From positions 62,001-126,000 of the forward strand of contig JABJJO010000150.1 of the NCBI GenBank assembly GCA_018660825.1: a stretch of DNA of 64,000 nt. The letters run 5' to 3'. The stretch is from Planctomycetaceae bacterium (lineage in GTDB: Bacteria > Planctomycetota > Planctomycetia > Pirellulales > Pirellulaceae). The notes under the pieces were generated by a model, which was not told the origin of the DNA, did not search any database, and saw only the letters and a list, made by a program, of their open reading frames with translations. How positions within the stretch are numbered: the first letter of the stretch is position 1; each line of letters starts with the position of its first letter. A program made the position numbers and the translations under genes. Shown piece after piece: positions 37,222 through 46,459 of the stretch.

Positions 37222-38346
37222 TCACAAAGCGCTCTTGAGCAACGACTCCAAATTTTTAAGTGTTAAAGTACGGGGGTTCGTGAACCCGCAATGGTCCCGC
37301 AGCGCTTGTTCAGCAATGCCATCTAGATCCCCTGCATCGATTCCCATTTCTTCTAGGTTTTGCGGCAATCCAAGTACACGATTCAATTCGGAAAAAGCAT
37401 CGGCTAATCCGTCCGTGCCTGAAGATATCCCTAACGTTGAGGAAATCACTCTAGTTTCTTGGCGCGCACTATCTAAATTAAAGCGAATTGCGTGTGGCAT
37501 AAACACCGCATTAAGCGTCCCGTGATGAAGTCTTTTTCGTCGCAACGCGCCTAGTGGATGGCTGACTGCGTGAATGACACCCAACCCTTTCTGGAACGAC
37601 AAAGCTCCTTGCATCGCGCACATCATCATCTCTGATCTTGCCACAATATTCTGCCCATCGTCGACAACTGTTTTAATGTTGGACCAGCCACGCCGTAAAC
37701 CGTCTATTGCGATAGCGCCAGCAACAGGGTTATATACATTACTGCAGTAGGTTTCCAAACAATGTGAAAGAGCGTCCATACCCGTAGCCGCAGTCAATAG
37801 CGGTGGAAGTTCCAAAGTCAACTCCGGATCCACAATCGACCATTTGGGAATTATGTGCGGACTAATTATCGCCAACTTTTGCCCACTTGCCATACTAATT
37901 AATGCACCTCGACCTACTTCGGAGCCTGTCCCTGAAGTAGTTGGAATCGCAATGATTGGAACGACCTCCGAGGTAATTTTTTCCAGCCCCCCACAGATAA
38001 ACGCCATATCTTCTAACGCGAGATCGTGAGTCGCCATAATTCCAATTCCTTTTGCCGCATCCATCGGGGAACCGCCTCCCAACGCGATAATCCCATCGCA
38101 TGCTTCGCGTCGGTATGCTTCAACCCCCAACAAAACAGACGCTTCCGTGGGGTTTGTCTCAATCTCGGAAAACACCACTGGATTATTAAGATTTAGACGT
38201 TCAACGAACCCTCGGTTTAACAATCCCCCATCCGTTACGACGAGAGGTCGTTGCATGCCAACACGCTGAATCACTTCCGGTAAATCCACCAACGAACCTG
38301 CGCCGAACTGAACGTTTGTGAGATAACTAATTGTGGGGTATTGCAT
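37222..38346 (-). CDS. Iron-containing alcohol dehydrogenase
   Basis: The 374-residue protein belongs to the group III alcohol dehydrogenases: VVTDGGLL, ALGGGSPMDAAKGI (nucleotide site), IPTTSGTGSEVG, and metal ligands in MDALSHCLE, VIHAVSHPLG and HHGTLNAV (one Asp and three His). It oxidises alcohols or reduces aldehydes with NAD(P); substrate not determinable. ATG 38346 is chosen over 38388 because GGAGC lies before it and the family starts at about this point (MQYPTISYLTNVQFG). It is divergent from the OsmC gene by 90 nt. Confidence 0.92.
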   Translation of the reverse strand: MQYPTISYLTNVQFGAGSLVDLPEVIQRVGMQRPLVVTDGGLLNRGFVERLNLNNPVVFSEIETNPTEASVLLGVEAYRREACDGIIALGGGSPMDAAKGIGIMATHDLALEDMAFICGGLEKITSEVVPIIAIPTTSGTGSEVGRGALISMASGQKLAIISPHIIPKWSIVDPELTLELPPLLTAATGMDALSHCLETYCSNVYNPVAGAIAIDGLRRGWSNIKTVVDDGQNIVARSEMMMCAMQGALSFQKGLGVIHAVSHPLGALRRKRLHHGTLNAVFMPHAIRFNLDSARQETRVISSTLGISSGTDGLADAFSELNRVLGLPQNLEEMGIDAGDLDGIAEQALRDHCGFTNPRTLTLKNLESLLKSAL

Positions 38347-38436
38347 AACTCGCTCCAAACATGGTACTAATCCAACCGACCGTTTCAACGTATCATCCCA
38401 TAATTACACTTTAGTTAAAGACCACCGAGGCCAGTA

Positions 38437-38946
38437 ATGACTCCAGAATCAATTCGCGAAAAACAAAATAAGCTCAAGGAACAATATCGAGGCCAACCGG
38501 AAACAGCAGTTCATACGATGTCCGTTACCGGCGTAGTGTCACAGTCCACTTATACGATTAAATTACCAACGCATGCCGGCGACGTAGAGGCCGGTCTTCA
38601 CCAGGCCGCGGGTGGATCTGGAACACATGCCTGTAGTGGAGACATGCTGCTTGAGGCATTGATTGGGTGCGCCGGAGTGACCCTCTCGGCAGTTGCAACA
38701 GCCATGCGAATTTCTATCACCAAGGCCGAAATCACGGCGACGGGCGACCTCGATTTTCGTGGCACAATGGGCGTCAACCCTGATGCGTCCGTTGGGTTTG
38801 GGAACCTGCGGCTACAATTCGACTTGGATACAGATGCATCACCAGATTCGCTAGACAAATTGATTTCGCTCACCGAAAAATATTGCGTTATCTATCAGAC
38901 GTTGTCGGTTCAAAACACTATTACGACTTCGACAGGAACTCGATAA
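38437..38946 (+). CDS. OsmC-family peroxide-resistance-like protein
   Basis: The 169-residue protein shows the OsmC fold with both redox cysteines in context: ACSGDMLLEALIGCAGVTLSAVATAM and KYCVIYQTLS. These proteins reduce organic hydroperoxides with a Cys pair. GAGG is well placed before ATG 38437. Its stop (TAA) is directly followed by the ATG of the VOC gene at 38947, so the two are a translationally coupled pair. No regulator such as OhrR is adjacent. Confidence 0.85.
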   Translation: MTPESIREKQNKLKEQYRGQPETAVHTMSVTGVVSQSTYTIKLPTHAGDVEAGLHQAAGGSGTHACSGDMLLEALIGCAGVTLSAVATAMRISITKAEITATGDLDFRGTMGVNPDASVGFGNLRLQFDLDTDASPDSLDKLISLTEKYCVIYQTLSVQNTITTSTGTR

Positions 38947-39381
38947 ATGGACACTAAGCTGAACCTAGTACACCCTGCGGCCGATCTCTGCATCGTCTGC
39001 AGCAATTTTCACGCATCGTTAGAGTTTTACCGAGATATCCTAGGGTTCGAGGAACTTCTCGACATCCAAATTCCCACAGACGTTGCCCGCGGTGCGCATC
39101 TAGCGCCCACAGGGTTCCGCCAAATCCGCCTCACCGCTGGACACACACGCATCAAATTGATGGAGATTGCCAACCCGCCCCATCCCGGAAACACCGATTT
39201 CAAAGCGGGCGTGCGTTGGTTAACTTTTATCATCAACGACTTACCCAACACTGTCCTACGCTTGAAAACTCGCGGCGTCGAATTCATGGCTGATGCGGTA
39301 CGTGCTCCCGATGCGGCTCATGTCATTTGTGCGGTAGACCCCGATGGATTGTTAATCGAACTAGTCCAAGTCGACCCGTAA
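38947..39381 (+). CDS. VOC/glyoxalase-family metal-binding protein
   Basis: The 144-residue single-domain VOC protein begins with LCIVCSNFHASLEFYRDILGF and ends with DPDGLLIELVQ, the standard beta-alpha-beta-beta-beta frame with a possible metal Glu at the C-terminus (LIELVQ). Enzymes of the family include glyoxalase I, dioxygenases and epimerases; function cannot be settled. It begins directly at the end of the OsmC gene with no spacer. Confidence 0.85.
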   Translation: MDTKLNLVHPAADLCIVCSNFHASLEFYRDILGFEELLDIQIPTDVARGAHLAPTGFRQIRLTAGHTRIKLMEIANPPHPGNTDFKAGVRWLTFIINDLPNTVLRLKTRGVEFMADAVRAPDAAHVICAVDPDGLLIELVQVDP

Positions 39382-39429
39382 TCGAGCACCAAATGGGAAG
39401 CGACATGACTCAACAATTTCCCTCATTCG

Positions 39430-39467
39430 GCGACGCTCCTTGGATTAGTCGCTTGGGCAGTTTTTTT
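39430..39467 (+). terminator. Possible rho-independent terminator after the OsmC-VOC pair
   Basis: A 5-bp stem (GCGAC at 39430-39434, GTCGC at 39448-39452) is followed by TTGGGCAG and then seven T. The stem is weak and the T-run is displaced by eight bases, so the call is tentative; position between two convergent genes fits. Confidence 0.3.
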
Positions 39468-39518
39468 GCTCGACAGTGATAATCAACTTCGAACCCGCCA
39501 TAACAACCATTTGCATTA

Positions 39519-40613
39519 TCAAATCAACAATTCACCAACGCCTAAACCGGGTTTATCGCTAATCGTCGTATAAGGCCCGCAAATGTCGATCGGTTCCGAG
39601 ACTGTACGCTCTACATAATAATCGGGCCCCAATACGTCTCCTGGAAATTCCTCGATCTGCATATTTTTATGCGCGACGACCAAATGGGCCATAGCAGATA
39701 TGCCGATATCCCATTCAAGATTCGAACCAATTGAGCACGCGACGCCGTGCGTTTGCGCATAATCCAGTATCTCAATACTACGGCTGATACCGCCATTTTT
39801 TCCGGGATACACGCTGATCACATCGCAACAGTCATTTCGAATAAGTTCCTGAGCATGAATCAAGTCAAAACAGATATCATCTGCGAGGATCTTAACTCCC
39901 GTTTCGCGCCGCAACCGCGCCAATCCCGCATAATCTCCATCAGGTGTCGGTTGTTCCACCAAATCCAGGCGACAATCCGATAATTGCTTAACACAACCGA
40001 TTGCAGTGTCCACATCCCAACCACAATTTGCGTCGATCACCAAATCTTTTCCAAAACCGATTTCTCCTCGCACCGCCTTAACTCGCTCAACATCCTGTTG
40101 CGGGTTGGTGCCAACTTTTACTTTAATGGTATCAAATCCCGCGGCTACCAGTTCTTTAGCGCGGCCGACGGCACGTTCAACGTCATATGCTCCCATCGAA
40201 AACCGACTTTTGATTTTTAACGGTCGGCAGGCGCCGCCCAGCAACTCATACACAGGTTTACCCTGATCTTTACCTAACGCATCCCAACATGCCATTTCAA
40301 TGGCACTTTTAGCAAACCAATTGCGACTGCAACATGCGTCCATACGTCGGTTGAGTTCCGGAAAATCACCGATCTCCAATCCCACAACCGCCGGCGCTAA
40401 TGTCTCATTAATGACTTGTTCACAACCCGACGGCACCTCGCCACTCCAGCGCACCGTAATCGTCGCCTCGCCCAAGCCATCTACCCCAACATCGGTGTGC
40501 AGGCGTAATACGACAAACTCATTGCCCGTATTGACGCCAAGCGCCGTGATCATTGTGTATTTGGGTTTGATATCCAGTCGATGACGATAGGTCGTAATGC
40601 CGGTAATTTTCAT
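39519..40613 (-). CDS. Mandelate racemase/muconate lactonizing enzyme family protein
   Basis: The 364-residue protein is an enolase-superfamily member of the MLE subgroup. It has a KxK pair in TIKVKVGTNP, metal ligands DANCGWD, LVEQPTPDGD and LADDICFDLI, and a second catalytic Lys in SVYPGKNGGISRS. Family reactions are abstraction of an alpha-proton from carboxylates, giving cycloisomerisation, racemisation or dehydration. Substrate unknown; catabolism of an acid sugar or aromatic derivative is possible. It is convergent with the VOC gene and stands alone. Confidence 0.9.
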   Translation of the reverse strand: MKITGITTYRHRLDIKPKYTMITALGVNTGNEFVVLRLHTDVGVDGLGEATITVRWSGEVPSGCEQVINETLAPAVVGLEIGDFPELNRRMDACCSRNWFAKSAIEMACWDALGKDQGKPVYELLGGACRPLKIKSRFSMGAYDVERAVGRAKELVAAGFDTIKVKVGTNPQQDVERVKAVRGEIGFGKDLVIDANCGWDVDTAIGCVKQLSDCRLDLVEQPTPDGDYAGLARLRRETGVKILADDICFDLIHAQELIRNDCCDVISVYPGKNGGISRSIEILDYAQTHGVACSIGSNLEWDIGISAMAHLVVAHKNMQIEEFPGDVLGPDYYVERTVSEPIDICGPYTTISDKPGLGVGELLI

Positions 40614-40858
40614 AAAAATGTCAATTCAATCGATATTCATGAGCGGGCAATGGAACTTTTTCCGGGAAAAGCTTGGGGGATAGGTGCATGGACCCAATAA
40701 CTCGTCGAATGAAAGATCTGTAGGCCGATAACAAGCCCTCTTAGCAATATAACCGCCCGCTAAATGCGGAACGCGTATCTTGTCGAATCGTTAGACCGGC
40801 GCAATTGAATCGACGTAATCATTCGCTAGTGTACGTATTAGCAGCTAATGCCCATCAG

Positions 40859-41908
40859 CTAGTTATTCTTCCACTCCTCACCAAGTGGCACTCCGTCGCG
40901 ACGACAACCAAGACGGTTGTAAGTGACGTAGTCAATATTTTCACTCAAAAACTGTACGCTGCCATCGACCAACACAAATTGCGCACCACCCTTATGCCGC
41001 GATCGGAAACCGCAATCGGTGTTCCAATTGTTCCAGAAGGTGCATCCATGTGGCCCCGGAAAGCCCGGCTCCCCCATGCCAATTACCGGAAAATTGATTG
41101 GAGATGTCGTCGCCGTTTTAAGAGCATTAAAATACATCCACCCGTGGCGAGAGTGATCACGATTCTTGTTTGGCAACATTTCACCAAAAGCGATCACCTG
41201 ACTCTCACCATCAATCACATCCCGAAAACGTGCCGACCATTGCCCATTGGCAAAGACACCACTGGTTGTGAAGCCGCGACCTTGATCCGCGCGAGCATTG
41301 GGGCCCGTACCGAATATGTTGCCCGGGTATGAAGTACACATATTATTGTGGTTGGGTAACATACTTTGTGCACCAATCGAATATCCGTACGTAGTAATGG
41401 CGCGATCCACGTCTGGGTTAGTGCCATCAATAAAAGGATCGATGTTGGCCGACGGGCAAATAAACACCGGAATTACCTCTGAGCGAACCCATTTGCCGTT
41501 TGGTGCAGCGGTCGTTTCAAATAGGGACCAGCCATTGTACGGATTGCTCGTTCGCGTGCCAGCCATTTCTTGATTAAGCTGATTATAAAGCGGATCAAGT
41601 TCGAGAAACGGCAGTAGCTTTGTCAGAACCGACCCTCGGCTTGAGCCGTGCCATGTATACGGATTGTTTGACTGCCTTGTCCATTGATAGTAACCGTTCG
41701 TGGGCATTTGCCCGTAAGTATTGTGATAGGTCCGCATGGCTAAACCAATCTGTTTAAGATTGTTGCTGCAAGACATCTTACGCGCGGCTTCCCGTGCCGC
41801 CGAAACCGCAGGTAACAATAAAGCCACTAGAATTCCGATGATAGCAATAACCACCAACAATTCCACCAATGTGAATCCCTTGAATTTCCGCCGCGATTTA
41901 ACAACCAT
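40859..41908 (-). CDS. DUF1559 prepilin-type protein
   Basis: The 349-residue protein has the class III prepilin signal KGFTLVELLVVIAIIGILVA (Gly-Phe cleavage with Glu at +5), then PAVSAAREAARKMSCSNNLKQIGLA, DUF1559, and C-terminal FVLVDGSVQFLSENIDYVTY. It is a typical planctomycete type IV pilin/pseudopilin-like surface protein; these genomes have dozens. No secretion or pilus genes are nearby. The start at 41908 with GGGAGACTG upstream fits. Confidence 0.93.
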   Translation of the reverse strand: MVVKSRRKFKGFTLVELLVVIAIIGILVALLLPAVSAAREAARKMSCSNNLKQIGLAMRTYHNTYGQMPTNGYYQWTRQSNNPYTWHGSSRGSVLTKLLPFLELDPLYNQLNQEMAGTRTSNPYNGWSLFETTAAPNGKWVRSEVIPVFICPSANIDPFIDGTNPDVDRAITTYGYSIGAQSMLPNHNNMCTSYPGNIFGTGPNARADQGRGFTTSGVFANGQWSARFRDVIDGESQVIAFGEMLPNKNRDHSRHGWMYFNALKTATTSPINFPVIGMGEPGFPGPHGCTFWNNWNTDCGFRSRHKGGAQFVLVDGSVQFLSENIDYVTYNRLGCRRDGVPLGEEWKNN

Positions 41909-41997
41909 GTCAGTCTCCCAAAAAACTGTGAAGCAAGATGCCTATATTCTAACAAATTAGCCGCGTGTCAAGCAAACCGATTTCCGAAAACTTATCG

Positions 41998-43377
41998 TTA
42001 TTGTTCCCTACCTGAGCGAATATTGGGATCCATCTCTGCCAACTCCGCTATCGCGCGCTCAAACCACGGCACCCAACGCAACCACAAGGGAAAAAACATG
42101 ATCGCTCCAACGGCAGCGCAAAACAAATATATCGTCGGGGGTGACAGTTCTAACGTCCCTTTCCCTAGGTCAAAAAGGTAATTACCTCCCACAAAACCAA
42201 TCATTGTAGTGACTGTATTCATCGCAATAAATCTACCCCGATCTTCATCCGTAGTTAACACCTGAAGTAGCGATTGTAAGGGAATCATATAGAAACCAGC
42301 AAAAAAACCACCGGCCGATAATAGCGATACCGTTACCCAATAATCTGCCGGCGCTATCGCTAACAGGCTAAACGCCGCGGTCATCCCCAGCGATCCGATT
42401 AAAATGAAACTCGGCCGGATACGACCACGACTTCGTTGACCTACCACGAGACCCCCAACGCCAATCGCTAACGCCAAGAACGCCCCCTGTGTCGACGCAG
42501 AAAAAGCGTTAATGTCTAGATGGTCTTTGTAAGTGGCCATATTCAGCAAAGCAATTCCCGGAATAACAAAAAAAGCCGCGTAGGCTCCAGTTACCGCTAA
42601 CCGTGGTGTACCAAACGCTTGTCGAATCATCGCTACGTTGACGCCAAAGAAACCGTGAAACCCATAATTGATCTTCAGCAGTGGATTTTTCGGCTTCAAT
42701 TTTGGTAATCGCGTTGCACATTTCAAGCCAACCAAGGCTAACAATAAAATACAACACCCTGGAGCGATTAACCAATTGACCCCGACCTCCCCAGTGGTCT
42801 GTTCTGGTGCAAAGACCTCCGTCAGTCCAATCGGGATCTCCCGCGGTAACATGCCCCGGGCAACATAGGACTTTTCGTAGTGATCATAAAAAAACCCGCC
42901 AACAACGGTTCCAAGAATAATTGCAACATTGCTAACCATACCCAACAAGCCATTCGCGTTGGATATCTCGCCTTGAGAGACCAATTCAGGGATAATGCCC
43001 AATTTTGTTGGTGAAAATAATGTACTCTGAATTCCTAGGAGTATGACGCAAAATATGACAAATTCGAAATTGCCCGCGTAGAGTGCTCCAATACAACATA
43101 TAGCTAACAGAACCTCCCACAATTTAACGACAATCACAACGTTACGTTTGCTGTACTTGTCAGAAAATTGGCCCAAGAAACCCGCCAAGAGTATAAACGG
43201 AGCTGAAAAGAAAAGGGAAATATAGAACTCACCATTAAGGCCGAATTGGTAGGACCAAATGCCACCAGTAGTCACGGCCATAATCACGAGCTGCTTGAAA
43301 ATATTATCGTTGGCTGCTCCAAATGCCTGCAATATATTGAGGCTTGCGAAACCATTATTATCCTTTAGACTCGTCAC
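41998..43377 (-). CDS. MFS transporter, LplT-like
   Basis: The 459-residue protein has about 12 transmembrane segments. It resembles the lysophospholipid transporter LplT and the N-terminal half of Aas-type fusions: ILQAFGAANDNIFKQLVIM, FILLAGFLGQFSDKYSKRNVV, and STLFSPTKLGIIPELVSQGEISNANGLL. This would move lysophospholipids inward for re-acylation; the acyltransferase partner is not in the window. The insert with LTEVFAPEQTTGEVGVNWL is a hydrophilic loop. ATG 43377 is accepted. Confidence 0.8.
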   Translation of the reverse strand: MTSLKDNNGFASLNILQAFGAANDNIFKQLVIMAVTTGGIWSYQFGLNGEFYISLFFSAPFILLAGFLGQFSDKYSKRNVVIVVKLWEVLLAICCIGALYAGNFEFVIFCVILLGIQSTLFSPTKLGIIPELVSQGEISNANGLLGMVSNVAIILGTVVGGFFYDHYEKSYVARGMLPREIPIGLTEVFAPEQTTGEVGVNWLIAPGCCILLLALVGLKCATRLPKLKPKNPLLKINYGFHGFFGVNVAMIRQAFGTPRLAVTGAYAAFFVIPGIALLNMATYKDHLDINAFSASTQGAFLALAIGVGGLVVGQRSRGRIRPSFILIGSLGMTAAFSLLAIAPADYWVTVSLLSAGGFFAGFYMIPLQSLLQVLTTDEDRGRFIAMNTVTTMIGFVGGNYLFDLGKGTLELSPPTIYLFCAAVGAIMFFPLWLRWVPWFERAIAELAEMDPNIRSGREQ

Positions 43378-43903
43378 CCGTTACTCCTTCGTCGCAAAAA
43401 CCAATCAATGTACTAATGTCGTGGATTGTACTGTAACCGTGTCCTAAATACGATATTAAACAAATTCACTCAGCTCCTATCCTCGGGGAAACGTGATCTC
43501 TCTCAATGGACCGCGGATTATACCCGCCGCTGAAATTATCATCGCGGGAAATATTTGTGATAATTTTTTATTTGGAAATAGTCTGTCCAAGTTTTCCACC
43601 GACGGGAGTAATAGTATAAATGGGTCATCTCCAGCCGTAGAGGAAACAACCATGATTCATCCAAACCGGCGACGATGCTCACGGAGTTCAGTAGGATTTT
43701 AATGGAACGTGTTACCCAGCTCATCTTTTTGGTATTCTTAAATGTCGGTAGTCATATTTGATTACCAATAAGTCACCAATTTCTAGATGACACCTTGATA
43801 AAACACCAATCGCTACCATTCCAAATTCAAATGTTGTATAATACGCCGTACGATCATTAGGCGTCCTACGGCATTTTCCGATGAACACTTCCACAAGGGC
43901 ATT
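43378..43903. other. Non-coding spacer between LplT-like and PSD1-type genes
   Basis: This 526-nt spacer separates divergent genes. I see no credible ORF, tRNA, or strong repeat. It includes an AT-rich part at about 43540-43580 and a TATAAT at 43837-43842 with a short GCCGTA/TACGGC inverted repeat (43845-43872) just before the PSD1-type gene. Confidence 0.5.
43837..43842 (+). promoter_or_regulatory. Possible -10 promoter element for the PSD1-type/DUF1501 block
   Basis: TATAAT lies 62 nt before ATG 43904 and follows TTG. The -35 region is a poor match, so this is a motif match with limited support. Confidence 0.35.
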
Positions 43904-46411
43904 ATGTCACGTCAACTAACAACTCTTTCCATATTGCTCTGCTTGGTAAACTCCATCTTTGCCGCAGAAGATACCCGTCCTGCGTTGAATGCCGAACAGG
44001 TAAAGTTCTATATCGATCAAGTCGCCCCCATCCTGGTCAATAATTGTTTCGGTTGCCACGGCCCTGGCTCCAGCGTTAAGGGCGAACTTTATCTGGGCAA
44101 CCGCAGTGACATTCTCAAAGGTGGTGAAACAGGTCCTGCCGTCGACCTTAAAAATCCGATGGACAGTCTCTTCATTCAAGCAATGCTTTATCAGGATATG
44201 GAAATGCCTCCCAAGGGCAAGTTGCCACAATCTCAAATTGACATCATCGTTAAGTGGATTACGAATGGTATGCAAATTCCACCGGATCGGGAGACCGAAC
44301 GCCCCGTCGCACTCAAGAGTAAGTACAACACCGAAATTAACGACCAGACCAAATCTTTCTGGCAACACCGGTCCGTGGAACCCTCAATAGCCCCTTCGGT
44401 TAATAACAAAACATGGCCCACCAACGCCATTGACCATTACGTCTTGTCCAATTTAGAAAAAGCTAAAATCAATCCAAATCGCCCCGCCGATCGGGCGCAC
44501 CTGATTCGACGGGCGTATTATGATTTAACAGGACTCCCGCCAACGATCGAGGCCGTTACGAAGTTTATTGACAACCCCGACCCCGCCGCCTATGAACAAC
44601 TGATTGATACATTACTCGAGTCGCCACAATACGGAGAAAAATGGGGTCGGCACTGGTTAGATTTGGTTCGCTATGCGGAGACCAATAGTTACGAACGCGA
44701 CGGCACCAAGCCTTTTGCGTGGCGATACCGTGATTACGTCATCCGAAGTTTTAACAACGACAAGCCCTACGATCTTTTTATTAAAGAACAATTGGCAGGG
44801 GACGAATTTGAGACTCTCACTGCCGACTCGATCACAGCCACAGGATACTACCGCCTAGGCATTTGGGATGATGAACCGGTTAGTCAAAAACAGGCACTTT
44901 ACGATGATCTGGACGACATCCTGCTCACCACTTCTCAAGTTTTTCTAGGCCTGACCATCAACTGCGCTCGCTGTCACGACCACAAGTTGGATCCAATCTC
45001 TCAAAAAGACTACTATCGATTTTTAGCATTCTTTTCGGGATTCCGACGCTATGGTGTGCGTGGCCATGACACCGTGCAATCCGCATCAATTGGACCGATC
45101 GCCGTCGATGCTAACCAGGCTTTGCAGTCGCAAATGCGACAACAACTAGACAAAGAACTCGGCGAATTAGACCGCACCATCAACAACGTCAACAACCGGC
45201 TTCAGGGGCTCATGTCAGCACCGGAAAAAGAGGACTTTAAGGCTATTGAAGTTCGCGTCGATATCGCACGGAGTTACGTCGGCAAGGGGTTTTCTAAACA
45301 ACTGGTCGACAAATATGTGGCAGCCGTGCAACGCCGCCAAGAAATTTTGGATACACGTCCAGACGAAATTGCAAAAACGCTCGTCATCAAGGAGATTGGC
45401 CCAAATCCCCGAGAGACGTTCGTTTTGGTACGGGGAAATTCCAATGTGCAAGCGGAAAAGGTAGAACCCGGTTTTCCATCGGTTCTTTCGCCACCGGAAC
45501 CCGACATCCAGCCATCGGTCCATGGCAAGAGTAGTGGTCGCAGAACGGCGCTTGCCAAATGGATTACCAGCAAACAGAACCCGCTGACTGCCCGAGTCAT
45601 GGTTAATCGTCTTTGGCAACACCATTTTGGCTATGGCATTATTGCCACTTCCAACAACTTCGGGGCTGGGGGACTGGCACCTTCAAATCCGGAGTTACTA
45701 GATTACTTAGCTAATGAGCTCATGGACGGTGACTGGAGACTCAAACGCATGCACAAGTTAATCATGCTATCGACAACGTACCAAATGAGTTCCCAATCCA
45801 GCAAAACTGGAGAATCCAAAGACCCCACCAATCAGTTGATTTGGCGATTCAATCCCCGTCGGCTGACTAGTGAAGAACTACGCGATTCGATTCTGGCCGC
45901 AAATCAGTCCTTGAATCTCCAAATGGGTGGTCCAAGTTTTTACCCGATCGTTGCACCCGAGGTACTCCACGGGCAATCGCGCCCAGGGGCTGGCTGGGGT
46001 TCGTCCACCGAAGAACAACGCGCTCGCCGCGCCATTTACATATTTGTAAAACGATCTCTGGTGCTGCCGTTGATGGCTAATTTCGATTTTGCGGATGTAG
46101 ATTCTTCCTGTCCAGTCCGTTTTACTACAACTCAACCAACCCAGTCTCTTAGCCTACTCAACAGCGAATTCGCAAATCGGCAAGCCGACATTTTCGCTGA
46201 TTCTCTCCGCAAACGATCGCCCGACGATCTTCCCGCTCAAATTCAACGCGCCTTAAATCAGGTGACCCAACGCCGTGTCACCGGAGAAGAAATAAACCGC
46301 GGTGTCCAACTGGTAGCCCAGCTTATCGAGACGGGGGCATCAGAACAGGAAGCCCTAAAATATTTCTGCCTTGTCAGCTACAACCTGAACGAGTTCCTTT
46401 ACGTTGATTAA
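43904..46411 (+). CDS. PSD1-type protein: cytochrome-like PSCyt1, DUF1549 and DUF1553
   Basis: The 835-residue protein has a signal peptide (LSILLCLVNSIFAAED), a PSCyt1 cytochrome-c-like domain (NNCFGCHGPGSSVKGELYLG; CxxCH at residues about 49-53), DUF1549 (IDHYVLSNLEKAKINPNRPAD, RRAYYDLTGLPPT, FNNDKPYDLFIKEQL), a second CxxCH (INCARCHDHKLDPISQKDYY) and DUF1553 (VMVNRLWQHHFGYGIIATSNN). It ends in YNLNEFLYVD. AAGGG precedes the start. A DUF1501 gene follows after 48 nt. A periplasmic role is likely; function unknown. Confidence 0.93.
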   Translation: MSRQLTTLSILLCLVNSIFAAEDTRPALNAEQVKFYIDQVAPILVNNCFGCHGPGSSVKGELYLGNRSDILKGGETGPAVDLKNPMDSLFIQAMLYQDMEMPPKGKLPQSQIDIIVKWITNGMQIPPDRETERPVALKSKYNTEINDQTKSFWQHRSVEPSIAPSVNNKTWPTNAIDHYVLSNLEKAKINPNRPADRAHLIRRAYYDLTGLPPTIEAVTKFIDNPDPAAYEQLIDTLLESPQYGEKWGRHWLDLVRYAETNSYERDGTKPFAWRYRDYVIRSFNNDKPYDLFIKEQLAGDEFETLTADSITATGYYRLGIWDDEPVSQKQALYDDLDDILLTTSQVFLGLTINCARCHDHKLDPISQKDYYRFLAFFSGFRRYGVRGHDTVQSASIGPIAVDANQALQSQMRQQLDKELGELDRTINNVNNRLQGLMSAPEKEDFKAIEVRVDIARSYVGKGFSKQLVDKYVAAVQRRQEILDTRPDEIAKTLVIKEIGPNPRETFVLVRGNSNVQAEKVEPGFPSVLSPPEPDIQPSVHGKSSGRRTALAKWITSKQNPLTARVMVNRLWQHHFGYGIIATSNNFGAGGLAPSNPELLDYLANELMDGDWRLKRMHKLIMLSTTYQMSSQSSKTGESKDPTNQLIWRFNPRRLTSEELRDSILAANQSLNLQMGGPSFYPIVAPEVLHGQSRPGAGWGSSTEEQRARRAIYIFVKRSLVLPLMANFDFADVDSSCPVRFTTTQPTQSLSLLNSEFANRQADIFADSLRKRSPDDLPAQIQRALNQVTQRRVTGEEINRGVQLVAQLIETGASEQEALKYFCLVSYNLNEFLYVD

Positions 46412-46459
46412 CTAATCTACTGTTTCCACCTATCATGTCTACAGGCCGAGACCATTATC